Source: Smallanthus sonchifolius (Eukaryota > Streptophyta > Magnoliopsida > Asterales > Asteraceae). From it: DNA of 64,000 nucleotides. This document shows, one piece after another, positions 10,776 to 23,267 of this stretch. The position numbers and the translations under genes are program-made. The stretch spans positions 84,488,849 to 84,552,848 of the forward strand of contig CM042029.1 in the NCBI GenBank assembly GCA_023525975.1, in the 5' to 3' direction. The first letter of the stretch is position 1; each line of letters begins with the position of its first letter. The notes beneath the pieces are model-generated. The model made no database searches. It worked only from the letters and a program-made list of their open reading frames with translations, and was not told where the DNA came from.

Positions 10776-11785
10776 CAGTGGCGGACCCATAAATTTTTTT
10801 TATGGGTGTCGGAATTTTTTTTGTGTTTAGATGTTTATTAAAAAAGATATTTTTCTTTGTCGGGTCGGGTCGGGTCGGGTCGGGTCATTAAAACTTTTTT
10901 TTTTGCCAAAACTCAGGTCATCGAACTTTTTTCGGTGGTTGGATGTCGATAATCTAATATTCTAATAAATAATATAGCAAATAATCAAATAATAAAGTGA
11001 AATTTAGAGTAAAAGTTTTAAAAAATACTTAGTTTGTTAAAGAAAAAGTTTAACAAATACCTAAATTAGGGTTGTTTGGTCTTTTGTTACAAGATTCGGG
11101 AGAATGGAGGGGCAACTTCTAACACACTACCTGACTCACGCAGACGGTAGTGGCATGTGATTTTTAATTTGGTTTGGAGGGGGCACTTCTCAGTTGATAG
11201 TCGCTTGTTTCCGTTTCACTTAATCACGTTCGATAAAGATGAGAAATGTATGACAAGACCAATTAATTGTTTATAAGAAACTAGTGTTAGAACCCGTGTA
11301 TTACACGGGAAATATACTGAATATAAATTATAAATATGTAAATATTTCATTGTATACAACATTGGATGTTTTATTTGTAAATTTTTCATCCCTATCTAAA
11401 ATCAAAAGTAAAGAACTTGAGAAAAATGAGAATGAAATCAAAGCATACCGTAATACATTGTAAACATCACAAATCAAAACTGCAATGTATTGGGAATAAA
11501 ATGTACTATACAGGCATATGGGACAGTTTACAACTCCATATTTTTAAATCCATGCATTTGAATAATTGTGAGGTTATTTTGTACATCTCTTTGGGACATA
11601 AACTTTGCATACAACATATAATCATTTAACAAGGAACTTCATTGTTGACTGTGTTCTTTTGTACCATGAGAACCTTAACATGATTTAGCAAGATCCATGC
11701 GATATCTTATGTGAACCACACCTCAATTGTCCCATTTTTTATTGTTCCAAATATGAAATCATTACTCACAGGATATCAAATGCAC

Positions 11786-14700
11786 CTGACAACGATCCAA
11801 CCAACACCCTGCTCGTCATAGAGAGTACCTACAACAAACAAAAGCATCATAAGTATATAAAAGTTTCATGTTTTGGTCAAATCCATAAAATCAAATATTA
11901 AAGTGATTGATATAATCAAAGCTCATAAAAACAGGTTCAGGTCACCTTAAGTATCAATTCAGTTCGGGTCAAAACAGATGAAAACTATGTTTGTTTTATT
12001 GATTTTAACTACCTTTATTGCAGTTCCATCTATTGATGTACCACCGGCGTATAGAATATCACTGTGTTCCCAACGGATTTCATGTCCCTGAGTAAAATTT
12101 TGTTTATGTTTTTTGCAAATAAGTTTTCTGATTGGACAATGAAAAAATCATTGGTACATTGGACAATAATGTTTGGAATATTTAGTTGTGTGCATTGGTG
12201 TAACACTCACTTGTATACTAGAACAATACTATTTATCTCCAATAATATCAAGACATTTGACAGATTGTTTGAAATTAATATGCTTGGTAACATCTGACCA
12301 CCCATAAACCTAGAGAATATAAAATCCAGTCACCGGTTTCATATCTCCAGTTTTGCATATTATTTGTGAATATAGACAATTTTATCATAATCTATTTTAG
12401 CTTTAAAGATCTAACCTTAACTCCAGCACCTTGAGATAAAAAATAAACGATCTGCCTATATGGTCTTTTTTCCTTTCATCTGTTCTTCCCCTCATATACG
12501 TGAAAATTTGTGTTCTGTAAGTGGTATTAACAATCTTTTTGTTTTGATGGATTATAACATAAACGAAATTACAAAGTCGATAGATTATCTTGAATTATAG
12601 AGACTTGGACCATATATTTTGACCTGAATAGTGTAGATAGTCCAATATATAATATTAGACTCACGTGGTCAGGGCCGGCCCAATGGGCTAAGAGGGTAAA
12701 GCTAAGGCTTGGGTCCACCAAAAACTTAGCGCCTATATTTTCATAAAAGTATTTTATATGTATTGGGCTTTTGTTGGGCTAGACCACAATAAAACAATGA
12801 GTAAACTGTAGTTTTTATCCCTGAGGTTTGACCCGATTAACAGGTTCAGTCCCTGCTTAACAGTATGGGTCATTGAGGTTACATTTCTTAACAGTTTTCG
12901 TTCAATTTCGTTAACTTCGTTAAGTTTTTCAGTTAGTTCTTGTTAAATTAATATGTTTTGATTGCTGCTAAGCTTTTGGTAGGACCTTTTTTGTGTTAAT
13001 TGTTTTAGTTGCTTAATTGAGCCTTCGGTGTTAATAATTCATCCAATACAGCATATGAGATTGTAAAATAGTTGAGCTTTTTGTCGAATTATTAATATGT
13101 TAATTCACAGAAACTGCTGTTCATTTTTTGTGCTAGATTGATTAAGTCCTTATATAACGCTTTTGATCAAAAGAATTTTTTTTTTTTTGGAAAAGGGCTC
13201 CAAAATTTTTTTCGCTTTAGGCCTCCAAAATAGTTGAGCCGGCCCTGTACGTGGTGGTCTTCAGCCTTTTTCTAACACCTTGTGATTGTCACCCTATTTC
13301 TTGGTGCGTCCAGTAAGTAGTTCAGATGTGCTGTTTTGTATTTGCCTAACCTGATAGCAACGGTTGGTCTTTACGGGTTAGTTATTACTACAGCAGAGTG
13401 AAACAGAAAGAAGGTTAAACGTTATAACCTGTCAGTAACGGACTGGAGTTGTTGTATACGCGGGTTAATATACACGTGTGTTGCTGAGGTGGATCCAAGC
13501 TGAAGTGTTCCTATTTAGTAATAACAAAGTTTAAATTAATACTACAAGCAATTATTGATGCAAACACCTCTTAAGCTAAAAACTGTTTGATTAATACTAC
13601 AAGCATAATTGATGCAAACACCTCTTAAGCAAGCTTTACATCCTTAAAACCGCAAGATTTCAGATATAATTTAAATGCTATTTTAGTATATAGCTAATGA
13701 TAATGAGGGAATGAGAAGAATGGCATTTTCACATACCATAAGCCACAGGCTCTCAGCTTGCTAGACATGAATTTTTTTTAACCAGAACCTAATAGATGCA
13801 CAAACTATAAAGAGTGAAAATTTCAGATAAAAAATGAAAATGAAAATCAAACAACTTCAAGCGAATCCTAATTCATTCTATAACATAACCGGATAGCTAA
13901 ATCATCTAGAAAGATCATGGTAGCTTATGCTTCATTCATGACAATTATGGGATACACAGTCAAATTATGTTTAACAATCCTTCAATCATGGCTTTGTTCT
14001 ACATATACTAATTCTAATTCACCAAAACACTAATCAAACAAACAGTTAATATCTAATTTCTCCATAGCCCTAATTATTGAGAGCTAAAAGACATATCTTC
14101 AACAATGAATACAAACAAAAGATTAAATGGTTAAATGTGCACAAGAAGCATTAAAATTAGTATACCTTCTTCATATGTCCATTTGTTCTTTGCCTACAAA
14201 ACTCAAGATGTTGAAGCCACATCGTTGATTTTGGATGAGCCGATTAACATAGAGTTTTATAACCATTCAAATTAGGCATGAGTAAAAAAGTAATCAATAA
14301 GAAGCAAGGATACAAATCACACGACATAACACTACTTTGGTGTGTGTCTTGGTTTATTAGGCGAATCCTTGCACAATAATCAGTCTCACCCTGTTTCTTC
14401 AAAATAGGTGCTTAATTAATCCCATCTTAATTAACCCTCACTAAAACCAAAAAAAATCATACTTTCTTTTACAATTATTTTAATGTAATAAAAGAGCAAT
14501 TTAAATTCTGTCTGTACCTTTGATGTCATTTTAAAAAATTCTGTTGTTAAGACCCTAGAGAGAAGAAAAGTTAAAATCTAACACTTGCAAACACATAAAA
14601 CTACAAAATATGAGGGATTTATCCAAGAAGAAAAACCCGTGATAATTAAAAAATAAAAAATATATATTTTCAATGAGCAATTTATCGGATGGACCGGAAT

Positions 14701-15370
14701 TGTAATAGGAATTTTTAGAATCCAGAAATTCAATTCGACAAAGTTCAAACACTTAATTAGCAAAACCTAACAGGAGATTCAGTTCCACAAACCTGGCTAA
14801 ATTTGGAATCGAGGACTGCATCACAAGTAAATTTTCGATCCCCTTCCGCCATTGAATCCTCATCAAATCTGACGATAAACAATTATGACCAGATTCAAAG
14901 AATTACGCGATACAAAAAAATCAAATAAGAAATAGACATACCTCACGAAATCGATTGAGAGGATCCAACTATTATAAAAAAATGCAGCTGATTTAATACA
15001 CCTTTGTAATAACTATCTGACGGTAATCGCAAACCCTAAATCAAGACGCATAAATCCTCGCAAACCGACTTCAATACAACCCTTGTAACAGCAAAATTCG
15101 AGACGGAATATGAATAATATGTTCATGAAATAGAAAGAGAAGAAATCAAACAAAGAAAAATTACAAACTTTTTGAGATCGAACCCAAAGAAGAGCGACAG
15201 AGTGGAGAGAGCATTAGTTCTTTAGGGTTTGAAGCTCACTACCTGCTGGCGGATTGGATAATCACAAACCAAAAGTATATGGATTGATGAACATTACCTG
15301 GTGCCGGAAGAAAGATCCGTGGAAGAGCGGCGACGGCGGAGAAGAAGAGGAAAAGAGATTACTGTGTTCT
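11786..15370 (-). pseudogene. Unidentified multi-exon gene fragment captured by the Helitron
   Basis: Several exon-like blocks with consensus splice sites lie in order on the minus strand. The first is a 5'UTR-like block ending at the donor CCAG|GTAATG near 15300. Next is a start exon 14852-14793 (20 codons beginning M-A-E-G-D-R-K-F-T-C, donor CAG|GTTTGT). A 12-codon exon follows at 12451-12416 (I-V-Y-F-L-S-Q-G-A-G-V-K), then a 25-codon exon at 12087-12013 (G-H-E-I-R-W-E-H-S-D...), and a possible exon near 11828-11786. The first three coding exons are phase 0. I do not recognise the protein. A small hAT MITE has landed in the intron between the first two coding exons. The set is partial, so I call it a captured pseudogene. 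Confidence 0.5.
12670..13247. mobile_element. hAT-type MITE, 578 bp, nested in the Helitron
   Basis: Ends CAGGGCCGGCC and GGCCGGCCCTG-like are inverted repeats. Flanks CACGTGGT (12662-12669) and TACGTGGT (13248-13255) match at 7 of 8 positions, a slightly decayed hAT target duplication. No coding capacity. Confidence 0.75.
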
Positions 15371-16167
15371 AGAGTTTACTAAAGGAGTGAAAACAAAAAA
15401 ATGTGTATTTTCTTTCTTTTCTTTTTCTTTTCTCTTCTTTTTCTTTTTTTTAAATCTCTCTAAAATGAAAGGAGGAAGGTTATGCTAATTTTCTCTTCAA
15501 TTCCTTTTTATTTTTCAACTTAAAAAAAACTCTGGAATATGCTTCTTTTCATTTTATTTCTTTTCTCATCTTAAAAAAACTCTGAAACAAGATTTCCATT
15601 ACCTTTCCCTTCTTTTTCATCCTTAAATGAGACTTGGAAATACAGCGTTAAGGAAATAGCAATTAGGGTTGAATTAGAAGGATGCGGGTCAGATGCAAGG
15701 TCTGCGAAACTTTACTTAATGGGTATTGTGTGATTTGGGAAGGAAAAAATGGTTAGGTGAAATGTGGAGGTGACAAGTGTCCCTAAATTTTACTTATTTA
15801 TTATATAAGATATATTAGATGCCTTAGGGTAAAAGAATATTTAGTTAAATGGTTAGTGGGCTACTAGGGTTAATTGCTTATAAAGCTTATTAATGGGTAT
15901 GCCTAATTAACCAATTAATTTATAATAAGTTTATATTTGTTAATTAGTTTATAATAATTAATTAATATGTTTATATTTATAAAATTTTAAAGTTTTATAT
16001 TATTTTTTTTGGGTGTCGATTTGGTCAAAAAAAAATTAATGGGTGTCGGTGTCAAATTTTCATGGGGGTCGCTCAGGATTAGATCGTATTTATAGCAAAC
16101 AATTTTTTTTTTCATGGGGGTCGGCCGACCCCCATCCTATTAATGTGGGTACGCCACTGCCAACATA

Positions 16168-16420
16168 AACCTAATCGAACGAACGTGTTTGAAGACTCGG
16201 AGACGGTTCCACCTTCCAGGTTAGAACGTCTTTCAATGTTTTTATTTTATAACAACTTGCTTTTGTCAATTATCTTTCTAAATTGAATTTTAAATCTCAT
16301 TTTGTCAGCGGAAGCAAGTTTTTGCTTTCAAGGTTAGAATATGTTTTCATCAAAATTGTGGCTTCGGTTCGTTCCTGATCATGACTTGTTTCATATTGAA
16401 TTTTAACTCTCTTGTGTAGT
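16168..16420 (+). pseudogene. Orphan F-box 5'UTR exon and intron remnant
   Basis: TTCCAG|GTTAGAACG (donor 16220) matches the 5'UTR splice donor of gene B (26821), and a second copy CAAG|GTTAGAATATG (donor 16333) matches gene A (2708). Blocks ATTGAATTTTAAATCTC (~16280) and ATTGAATTTTAACTCTC (~16397) match the end of gene B's 5'UTR intron (~33800). It appears to be two tandem 5' ends without any F-box coding sequence behind them; the coding part has been replaced by LTR sequence from about 16600. Confidence 0.6.
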
Positions 16421-16589
16421 TTATGTAACATATGTTTTAAAGTATATGAAGATACATGGGTTATTATGATATGTACCAGTTTCTCTGCAGAGAGTACAAG
16501 TCCTCGATGCATGTAGTTGAAGCCGTTGCATGGATGATTCTAATTTCCATTTTTATATTATGTCGTTTTATTTTATTTAATTATGCATG

Positions 16590-17196
16590 TAGTAGTTAGT
16601 GGTGGTAGACCACCTCTCCATTTCCGGTAAAGTAGGATCATTTCCTTTTCTTTAGGAACTAGTAGCTTTGTTTGATGCATTTAAATTGTAACTTGATATG
16701 AGAAAAAATATATGAAAGAAAAATTATGAAATTAGTCTAAATTCTCTCTAATCAGTGGTAATGTTCTTCTGGTCTTCTCATCTATTTTCTGGAATCCAAG
16801 TTTGACACTTATCAGTGGTATCAGAGCCGTCGTGATCCCCTCCCGGACCCATGCTCAAACTCTATCCAAATATGAGTTGTTGGATCGAATCGAGTCAACG
16901 ATCACTCAAATGATCCATCTTCTCAAAAACCGACCTCGGTTCCTAGCCCCTACCACCGCTACTACCACCACAACACCACCATTAGCCACCCTAAAAACTG
17001 CATCACCACCCGTTTTTATCGCCGCACCGAAACAAGTCCCATCAACCTCACCTGCATAGGACCTCTAACCACAAATCCCGCAAACCCTTGGCCTTAAACC
17101 CTCCGTAGCTTCACCAAAGCCCACACCACAATCAGTCGCTCTCAACATCCTCTCGACTCCAAAAACATCGCCAACGCCCTTCCAAAAAGTTGCACC
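16590..17196 (+). mobile_element. LTR retrotransposon 5' fragment: LTR end, PBS and gag start
   Basis: TGGTATCAGAGCC (16816-16828), complementary to the 3' end of initiator tRNA-Met, follows an LTR that ends ...ACTTATCA at 16814. Downstream there is a short proline/threonine-rich open stretch (to 17059) resembling the start of a gag region. A second LTR element truncates it at 17197. The LTR left edge is not certain. Confidence 0.55.
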
Positions 17197-18981
17197 TCAA
17201 GTCCCGAACAATTAACACGAACACGATAATTTGGATAAGCTCCCAAAGAATTTTATTAACAAAAAAAACTGACTCAAAAACTTGATTACAGTAATAACCC
17301 TAACACGGTTAAAACTTGAACATAATGATAACCCTAACACGGCTAACACTTGATTACAATGTCAAACTCAAACATGGTTTATATAGACTAACCCTAACTT
17401 GTTAGCCAAGACATTACCATACTAATTATAATGCAATTAGAAAACTTGACTAATTTAACCACAACTTGTCAAACTAGCCCCTCCATATTTACCTACACGT
17501 AAATACGGTCCTCCCATATTCACCTACACACGAATACGGGTCCATAACTTCCAACAATCACCCTCGTAATTTTGGACTCGTATTGGACAAATCTTTGACT
17601 CCAAGTAATCCACTAGCTTGTAGATTAAGTAATCCGCCAATCTTGCAGATTAAGCTAACATCTTGTAGCTTGGACCAACCGAACCCAAACCGACTTGTTT
17701 GAGTAGGTACATAAGCCCAACAATCACCCTCTAATTTCCGACTCGAAATAAAGAAGTCTTCAACGTCAAACACGCCTTCTTTGCCTTAATTCTATTGGAA
17801 CTCCTCTTGATATCTAGCTGTGTTATTCGACTCCTTCCTAGCTCGAAAATTCTTGCAACCTTGTACTCGACTAGTCCTTTGGTCATAAGAGCTCGCACCA
17901 CCATTGACTCGGTTGCGATCTTGAGCAAACACAACTAGCTTTCTTGGATCATTACATGTTCACTTAGAATTTAGGCTTATGATGACTCTATCAACTCTGC
18001 GACCCCGTCCCTGACCATTCACTCGGCCGAAAGAACTCGCATAACCACTCATCTGGCAGTGACTTTGGACATCTAATTGAGCAAACACGAAGCACATCTT
18101 CCGTATTGAAGCTTCAAAACATACCCGGTCAAAACACAACTCGTTCAACCCGTATGAAAATCAAATCGTGAATTGAACCCGCTTGTCCAATTAAAGTTTA
18201 ATGGTTAAGCCAAAACTGGTTAAACCAAAAAATATAATAAACCAACCTTTTTTTCTCTTTCGTCACCACCAAAAAAAGAAAAAAAAATACAATTTTGACT
18301 TTTTTTTTGTTAATCAAACAATGATTATTATTCTTTCCTTCGTACGTCACCACCAAAAAAGAACAATCATTTTGTTTCAACGAGAGCAGCACTTAAATCA
18401 ACCAATAGCCAGCACCAAAGAAATACCGCCGAACCACCGCGGGTCTCACCGATTGTTGAACTTACCTAGGCTGTGATCAGAAGAAGACCACAACCAATCT
18501 AAGTTACCGCCGATCTAGAAGCTATACCGTTAATCGATTCGCCGTAAACCGAACATCGTCGCATTTGATTCTCGTCGATCACAACCGTCGGGTAAGAGCT
18601 TAACCTGGCTCTGATACCAATTCAAGTCCCGATCGATTAACACGAACATGATAATTTGGATAAGCTCCCAAAGAATTTTATTAACCAAGAAAACCGACTC
18701 AAAAACTTGATTACAGTGATTACCCTAACACGGTTAAAACTTGAACATAATGATAACCCTAACACGGTTAACACTTGATTACAATGTCAAACCCAAACAT
18801 GGTTTATATAGACTAACAATAACTTGTTAGCCAAGACATTACCATACTAATTATAATGCAATTAGGAAACTTAACCAATTTAACCACAACTTGTCAAACT
18901 AGCCACTCCATATTTACTTACACGTAAATACGATCCTCCCATATTCACCTACACGCGAATACGGGTCCATAATTTCCAACA
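17197..18981 (-). mobile_element. Non-coding LTR retrotransposon with 360-bp LTRs (TRIM/LARD-like)
   Basis: Two 360-bp direct repeats (17197-17556 and 18622-18981) have very similar sequence. On the minus strand they begin TGTTGGAA. Just inside the right copy the minus strand reads TGGTATCAGAGCC (18619-18607), an initiator-Met primer-binding site. Just inside the left copy is a purine-rich tract GAGGGTGATTG. The ~1.06-kb interior has no gag or pol. A TGGGCTTA...GATTGTTGGG motif inside (~17722) repeats the LTR-edge sequence. No matching 5-bp target duplication was found (GCACC versus AAATT). Confidence 0.75.
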
Positions 18982-19086
18982 AAATTCACGTATAAAATGT
19001 TTGTTTACTACTTGACATTTGCTCTCTTACTAATTCATTAATTGCAACATACATGTGTATATAAAGACTCTTGCAAAAGGAAAAAC

Positions 19087-22000
19087 TGATAATCAATCCA
19101 GGAACAAGAACAATCAACCAAAAACTTAACGAAAACTTAACAAACTTTTATTGATTAATCTTGAAGTGATAACAAACTAAAGACTAAACAAGTCCTCTTA
19201 AAAGCAGATTACAAACAGAATTAGAAATGTTACAACTAACCCCCTAAGGAATCTGAAATTACAAAAAACAACCTCTAACATGTTTCCCCCTAATTCCAAG
19301 CATTCCCTTTCAATTCCTTCACACCAAGTAAAAATCTCATTTCACAAAATTTGACTCTACCCAAAGGTTTTGTCAATATATGCTTTTTGCAAATCCCCAC
19401 TCACAAAATCAACACGAATTTAACCTTGTTCAACACACTCTCTTATGTAGTGATACCTTGTGTTTATGTGCTTTGATCTCCCATGAAAAACATGATTTTT
19501 CATAAGAGCTATGGATGATTTATCGTCCACATACAACACAACTATTTCTTCTTTCTTTCCTATGATTTCCTCTAACAGCCCATGCAACCAAACTGATTGA
19601 CAAGCTGCAGAGGTTGCAGCCATAAATTCCGCCTCACAGCTAGACACAACAATAGTTTGTTGTTTATGTGAATGCCATGAAACCAATGATTCATTATAGT
19701 AAAATACATTGCCTGAGGTACTCTTCCCATCATCTGAATCAGTTAGATGGTTGCTGTCACTAATCCCTACAAGATTTCCACCTAATGTTCTTTTGTACTT
19801 AATACCAAAATGAATTGTACCTTTCACATGTCTGATCAAATGCTTAGCAACCTTCAAGTGTGCTTCTTTAGGATTCTGCATAAACCTGCTAATATACCCA
19901 ACAACATAACTCAAATCAGGTCTGGTTTGAGTTAAATGCCTCAGTGACCCAACATAGTTTTTGTAACTTGTTGGATCCACATCTGCACCTCCTTCTTCTT
20001 TGTACAACTTCAAACCAAGTTCCATTCGTACCATGGTTTCATTACAATCTTCTAGCCCAACTAACTTTACTACTTTCAAGGCATAAGCAAACTGCTTTAT
20101 TAAGATTCCTTCTTTACATTGAGCAACTTCTATACCAAGATAATAACATAACAAGCCCAAATCTGTCATTTCAAACTTTGATTGCATTTGTAACTTGAAT
20201 TCCTCTACTTCTTTCTGATTACTCCCAGTCACAAGTAGATCATCTACATATACACCCAAAATCAGCAATGACTTTTCTTTATCTTTAACATAAACTGCTT
20301 GTTCATGTTGACATCTTTTGAACCCCAACTCCTTGAGAACAACATCCAACCTGAGGTTCCAGGCTCAAGGTGCCTGCCTCAAGCCATAGAGAGCTTTAAA
20401 CAATTTGTATACTTTTCTTTCTGATCCTTCAACTTCATAACCTTCTGGTTGTTTCACAAAGACACTTTCTTTTAATTCCCCATGAAGAAAAAATGCTTAG
20501 ACATCCAAATGATATACCATCCAACCCATTTTAGCTGAGTATGCAAGGATCAATCTTATGGTTTCAATGCTGGCTGCTGGTGCAAAAGCCTCTTCAAAGT
20601 CTACTCCTGGGTGCCGGACATAGCCTTTTGCAACTAGCCTGGCCTTGTACTTGGTCACATTACTTGATGCATCCCTCTTTACTTTAAAAACCCATTTCAA
20701 CCTTATTGGGTTACATTTCAGATGAGGATCTAGCTAAGACCCATGTCTTATTCTTCTCAATTGCATTAATCTCCTCATCCATTTCCTTTTGCCATATTTT
20801 ATCTTTCACTGCCTTTTGGTAAGTCACTGGTTCACCTTCTTGAACAAGAAGAGCTCAACATGATCACTTTCCTCTTGTCTTTCAATCCCACACCTGATCC
20901 TATTGTCAAGAACATAGTCATTAAGTCTAGATGACAATATTGGAACTCTACTTGACCTCCTGAGATTAGCCCGATCTGTTTCATTTTGAACTGGTTGTTG
21001 ATCAGTATTTAATTGATTCTGCTCAAACTCTTGACTTGAACTTCCCTCTTCATCCAACTCATTAGACTGCACCTGTTGGGCACTCTCATTGTATACATAG
21101 AAGTCAACCCAGCTGGAACTTTCATCTCTTACTTCCCTTTCATATCTAGCCCAGTCCAAGTTTCTAGTTTCTTCAAAATGGACATATCTGCTTACAACTA
21201 TCCTTTTCTTGGCCACATCATACATTCTATGTGCCTTTGATCCTGATTCTTTGTCCAAGTATACCATCGGTACACTTCTATCATCTAGCTTTTTCAATCC
21301 AGGTTTAATCACCTTTACATGACCAACACAACAAAATACCTTCAAATGTTGAAGGTTTGTCTTTCTACCCTTCAAAGCCTCATAAGGAGTTTGAGTTTTT
21401 AATGCCTTTGTAGGTATTCTATTCAAAACATATACTGAATGTCTAACTCCTTCTGCCTAAAAGTCTTATGGCATATGCATGGCTTTTAGTTTACTCCTAG
21501 TCATGTTCAATATTGACCTGTTCCATTCTGTTGAGGAGAGTAAGGAGCAGTCAAAAGCCTTTTGATCCCTTCCTTTTGACAAAACATATTAAAGTCATTT
21601 GATAAAAATTCCCCTCCTCTGTCAGACCTTAGAGCCTTGATTTTTAAACTGCATTCAGTTTCAACTTTCATTTTGAACAGTTTAAAGACATCAAATGCTT
21701 GGTCCTTAGACTTAAGCATGTATATCCACATGAATCTTGTACAGTCATCAACAATTAGCATAAAGTACATATTTCTAGCTTGTATTGTAGGTAGAATTGG
21801 TCCACACAGATCCATTGACACCAACTCTAAGGGTCTCACAACACTATAATAGGATTCTGCTGGGAATGGCTGTCTTGAATTCTTCCTAGCCAAACATGCT
21901 TCAGAAACTTGTGCAGAATGCTTAATCAAGGGAACCCCTAGCACCATCTGCTTGCTTGTCATGACTCTAAGAGATTCAAAGTTGGTATGCCCTAATCTTC

Positions 22001-22555
22001 CATTCCAAAGCAAGTATACATTGTCCACCTTAGCCAGAAAACACACTGGTGACTCTATAGTCAATCTGGTCTTGTATAGTCTGTTTGGGGATCTTAACAC
22101 TTTCATTAACAACTTGCCTTTTTTTGTCAAACATCCAAAGGAACTCATCCTTCATCCTTATTTCACAACCACCTTTAGGGGCCTGCCCTAGACTTAAAAT
22201 ATTACTTTTCAAGTGTGGGATATAATAGACATCAATCATTAATATTTGATCCATATCCTTCCCTTCTAGAATCACCGAACCCCTGCCTTCAATTGTCACA
22301 CAAGCTTGATCCATCACCAAACCTTACTTTACCCCCTACATTTTTGTCAAGACTTGAGAAAACAGACTGATTCCTAGTCATATGATTAGAAGCCCCATTA
22401 TCAAGATACCATTCACATTCTTCATTCACAGTTGACTCATACTAAGAGGGTACTACCTTGTGCTCATTCAAGAACACCATTTCCTTTTGGTCTTCAATCT
22501 TGGTTGTCATTAACAAGACAAGTTCCTCCTCTGCTGTTTGAGTTAAATTGGCTTA
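19087..22555 (-). mobile_element. Degenerate, truncated Ty1/Copia element
   Basis: The 3' LTR is probably 19087-19280: its edge TGTTAGAGGTTG on the minus strand directly follows a polypurine tract AGGGGGAAACA. The pol domains listed separately precede it. The gag end and the 5' LTR are missing; similarity fades around 22,550. Numerous stops and frame breaks show an old copy. Confidence 0.7.
19420..22320 (-). pseudogene. Copia pol pseudogene (integrase, reverse transcriptase, RNase H)
   Basis: Reading right to left on the minus strand: a GAG-pre-integrase region with W-N-G-R-L-G-H (~22,020); integrase core with V-D-D-C-T-R and the ending P-Y-S-P-Q-Q-N-G (~21,540); a linker with K-V-F-C-C-V-G-H (~21,340); an RT start with M-K-W-V-F-K-V-K (20,700); Y-V-D-D-L-L catalytic aspartates (~20,250); and RNase H with S-C-E-A-E-F-M-A (~19,630) and S-K-H-I-N-T-R-Y-H. 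The frame is broken near 22,150, 21,510-21,430, 20,820-20,700 and 20,490-20,350. The protein was copied from an RNA-mediated mobile element and has no host role. Confidence 0.85.
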
Positions 22556-23267
22556 TGTATCCGTGGAAGCAAACAACAAACTATCAAAAAACCAAACATA
22601 ACTAAGCCATAACAGGACACGCAGGCCCAAAACAGAATAAACAAGGCACGCAGGCCCATATCAACTCAAACAGAACAATGGACAAAATAAGAACCGTACT
22701 CAGACTTTCGGTCTACAAATCCATCTTCCAGGAGAAACAGTCCATACCCAGCCAACAGGAGCAAATCAAGCCAACCATAGCATCCCACAACAGAAATAAG
22801 CCCAGAATAGGAGTTTTTTTTAAACAAGTTCAAATTCATGTTAAAGCCCACAAGATGGGCCTAACAAACCTATTTTAGGCTAATTAAAATACATGCAAAT
22901 CACTAAAACAATCCAGCCCAATATAGATAATAGCAACAATAACTAGGCCCAAATAGACAAATCAAGCCCAATCAGCAGAAACCAAAATATCCCGGCCCAA
23001 TCAGCATATAAATTCAGTCCCAACATAAGTGTAGATAACAAAAAAACCCAATTCAGCAAATGGCCCAATAGAAAACAGATAGCAAACCTAATCAAGCCCA
23101 AACATTAAGCCCAGAAAGAACCACGAATGGCAGGCCCAAACTGAGAAGGAAACATACCATTTAGTTACCCAATCCTAGCCCATATCCAGGCCCAAACCGG
23201 ATGAAACCCAATGGACCAAATGAAAATAAAGCAGCCCAAAAACAGTAAAGAAAAGCCTACGTGGAGC
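22556..23267. repeat. Spacer dense in GGCCCA/AGCCCA words
   Basis: About eighteen GGCCCA, AAGCCCA or close variants lie in some 660 bp (for example 22628, 22943, 22965, 22996, 23062, 23094, 23107, 23130, 23190). No coding is evident. It may be an untranslated portion of the adjacent Copia element or the interior of the following Helitron. Confidence 0.45.

Larger units (their letters stand above)
11281..15810 (-). mobile_element. Non-autonomous Helitron, 4.5 kb, with captured gene pieces
   Basis: Read on the minus strand, the 5' end is TCTTATATAATAAATAAG followed by the GTAAAATTT...GGACACTTGTCACC stretch usual near plant Helitron 5' ends. The 3' end is hairpin CCCGTGTAATACACGGG, then TTCTAACA and CTAG (11284-11281). 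It sits between A (11280) and T (15811). No Rep/helicase reading frame is present. It is inserted inside the hAT element and itself contains a 578-bp hAT MITE. Confidence 0.8.
10776..16159. mobile_element. Non-autonomous hAT element carrying nested insertions
   Basis: Terminal inverted repeats are CAGTGGCGGACCC (left) and CAGTGGCGTACCC (right, reverse-complemented). The element is flanked by a perfect 8-bp direct repeat CCAACATA (10768-10775 and 16160-16167), the hallmark of hAT transposition. Without the Helitron at 11281-15810 it is about 854 bp and has no transposase. A (CGGGT)n tract sits at 10861-10885. Both subterminal regions carry GGGTGTCGG/GGGGTCGG words. Confidence 0.85.
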
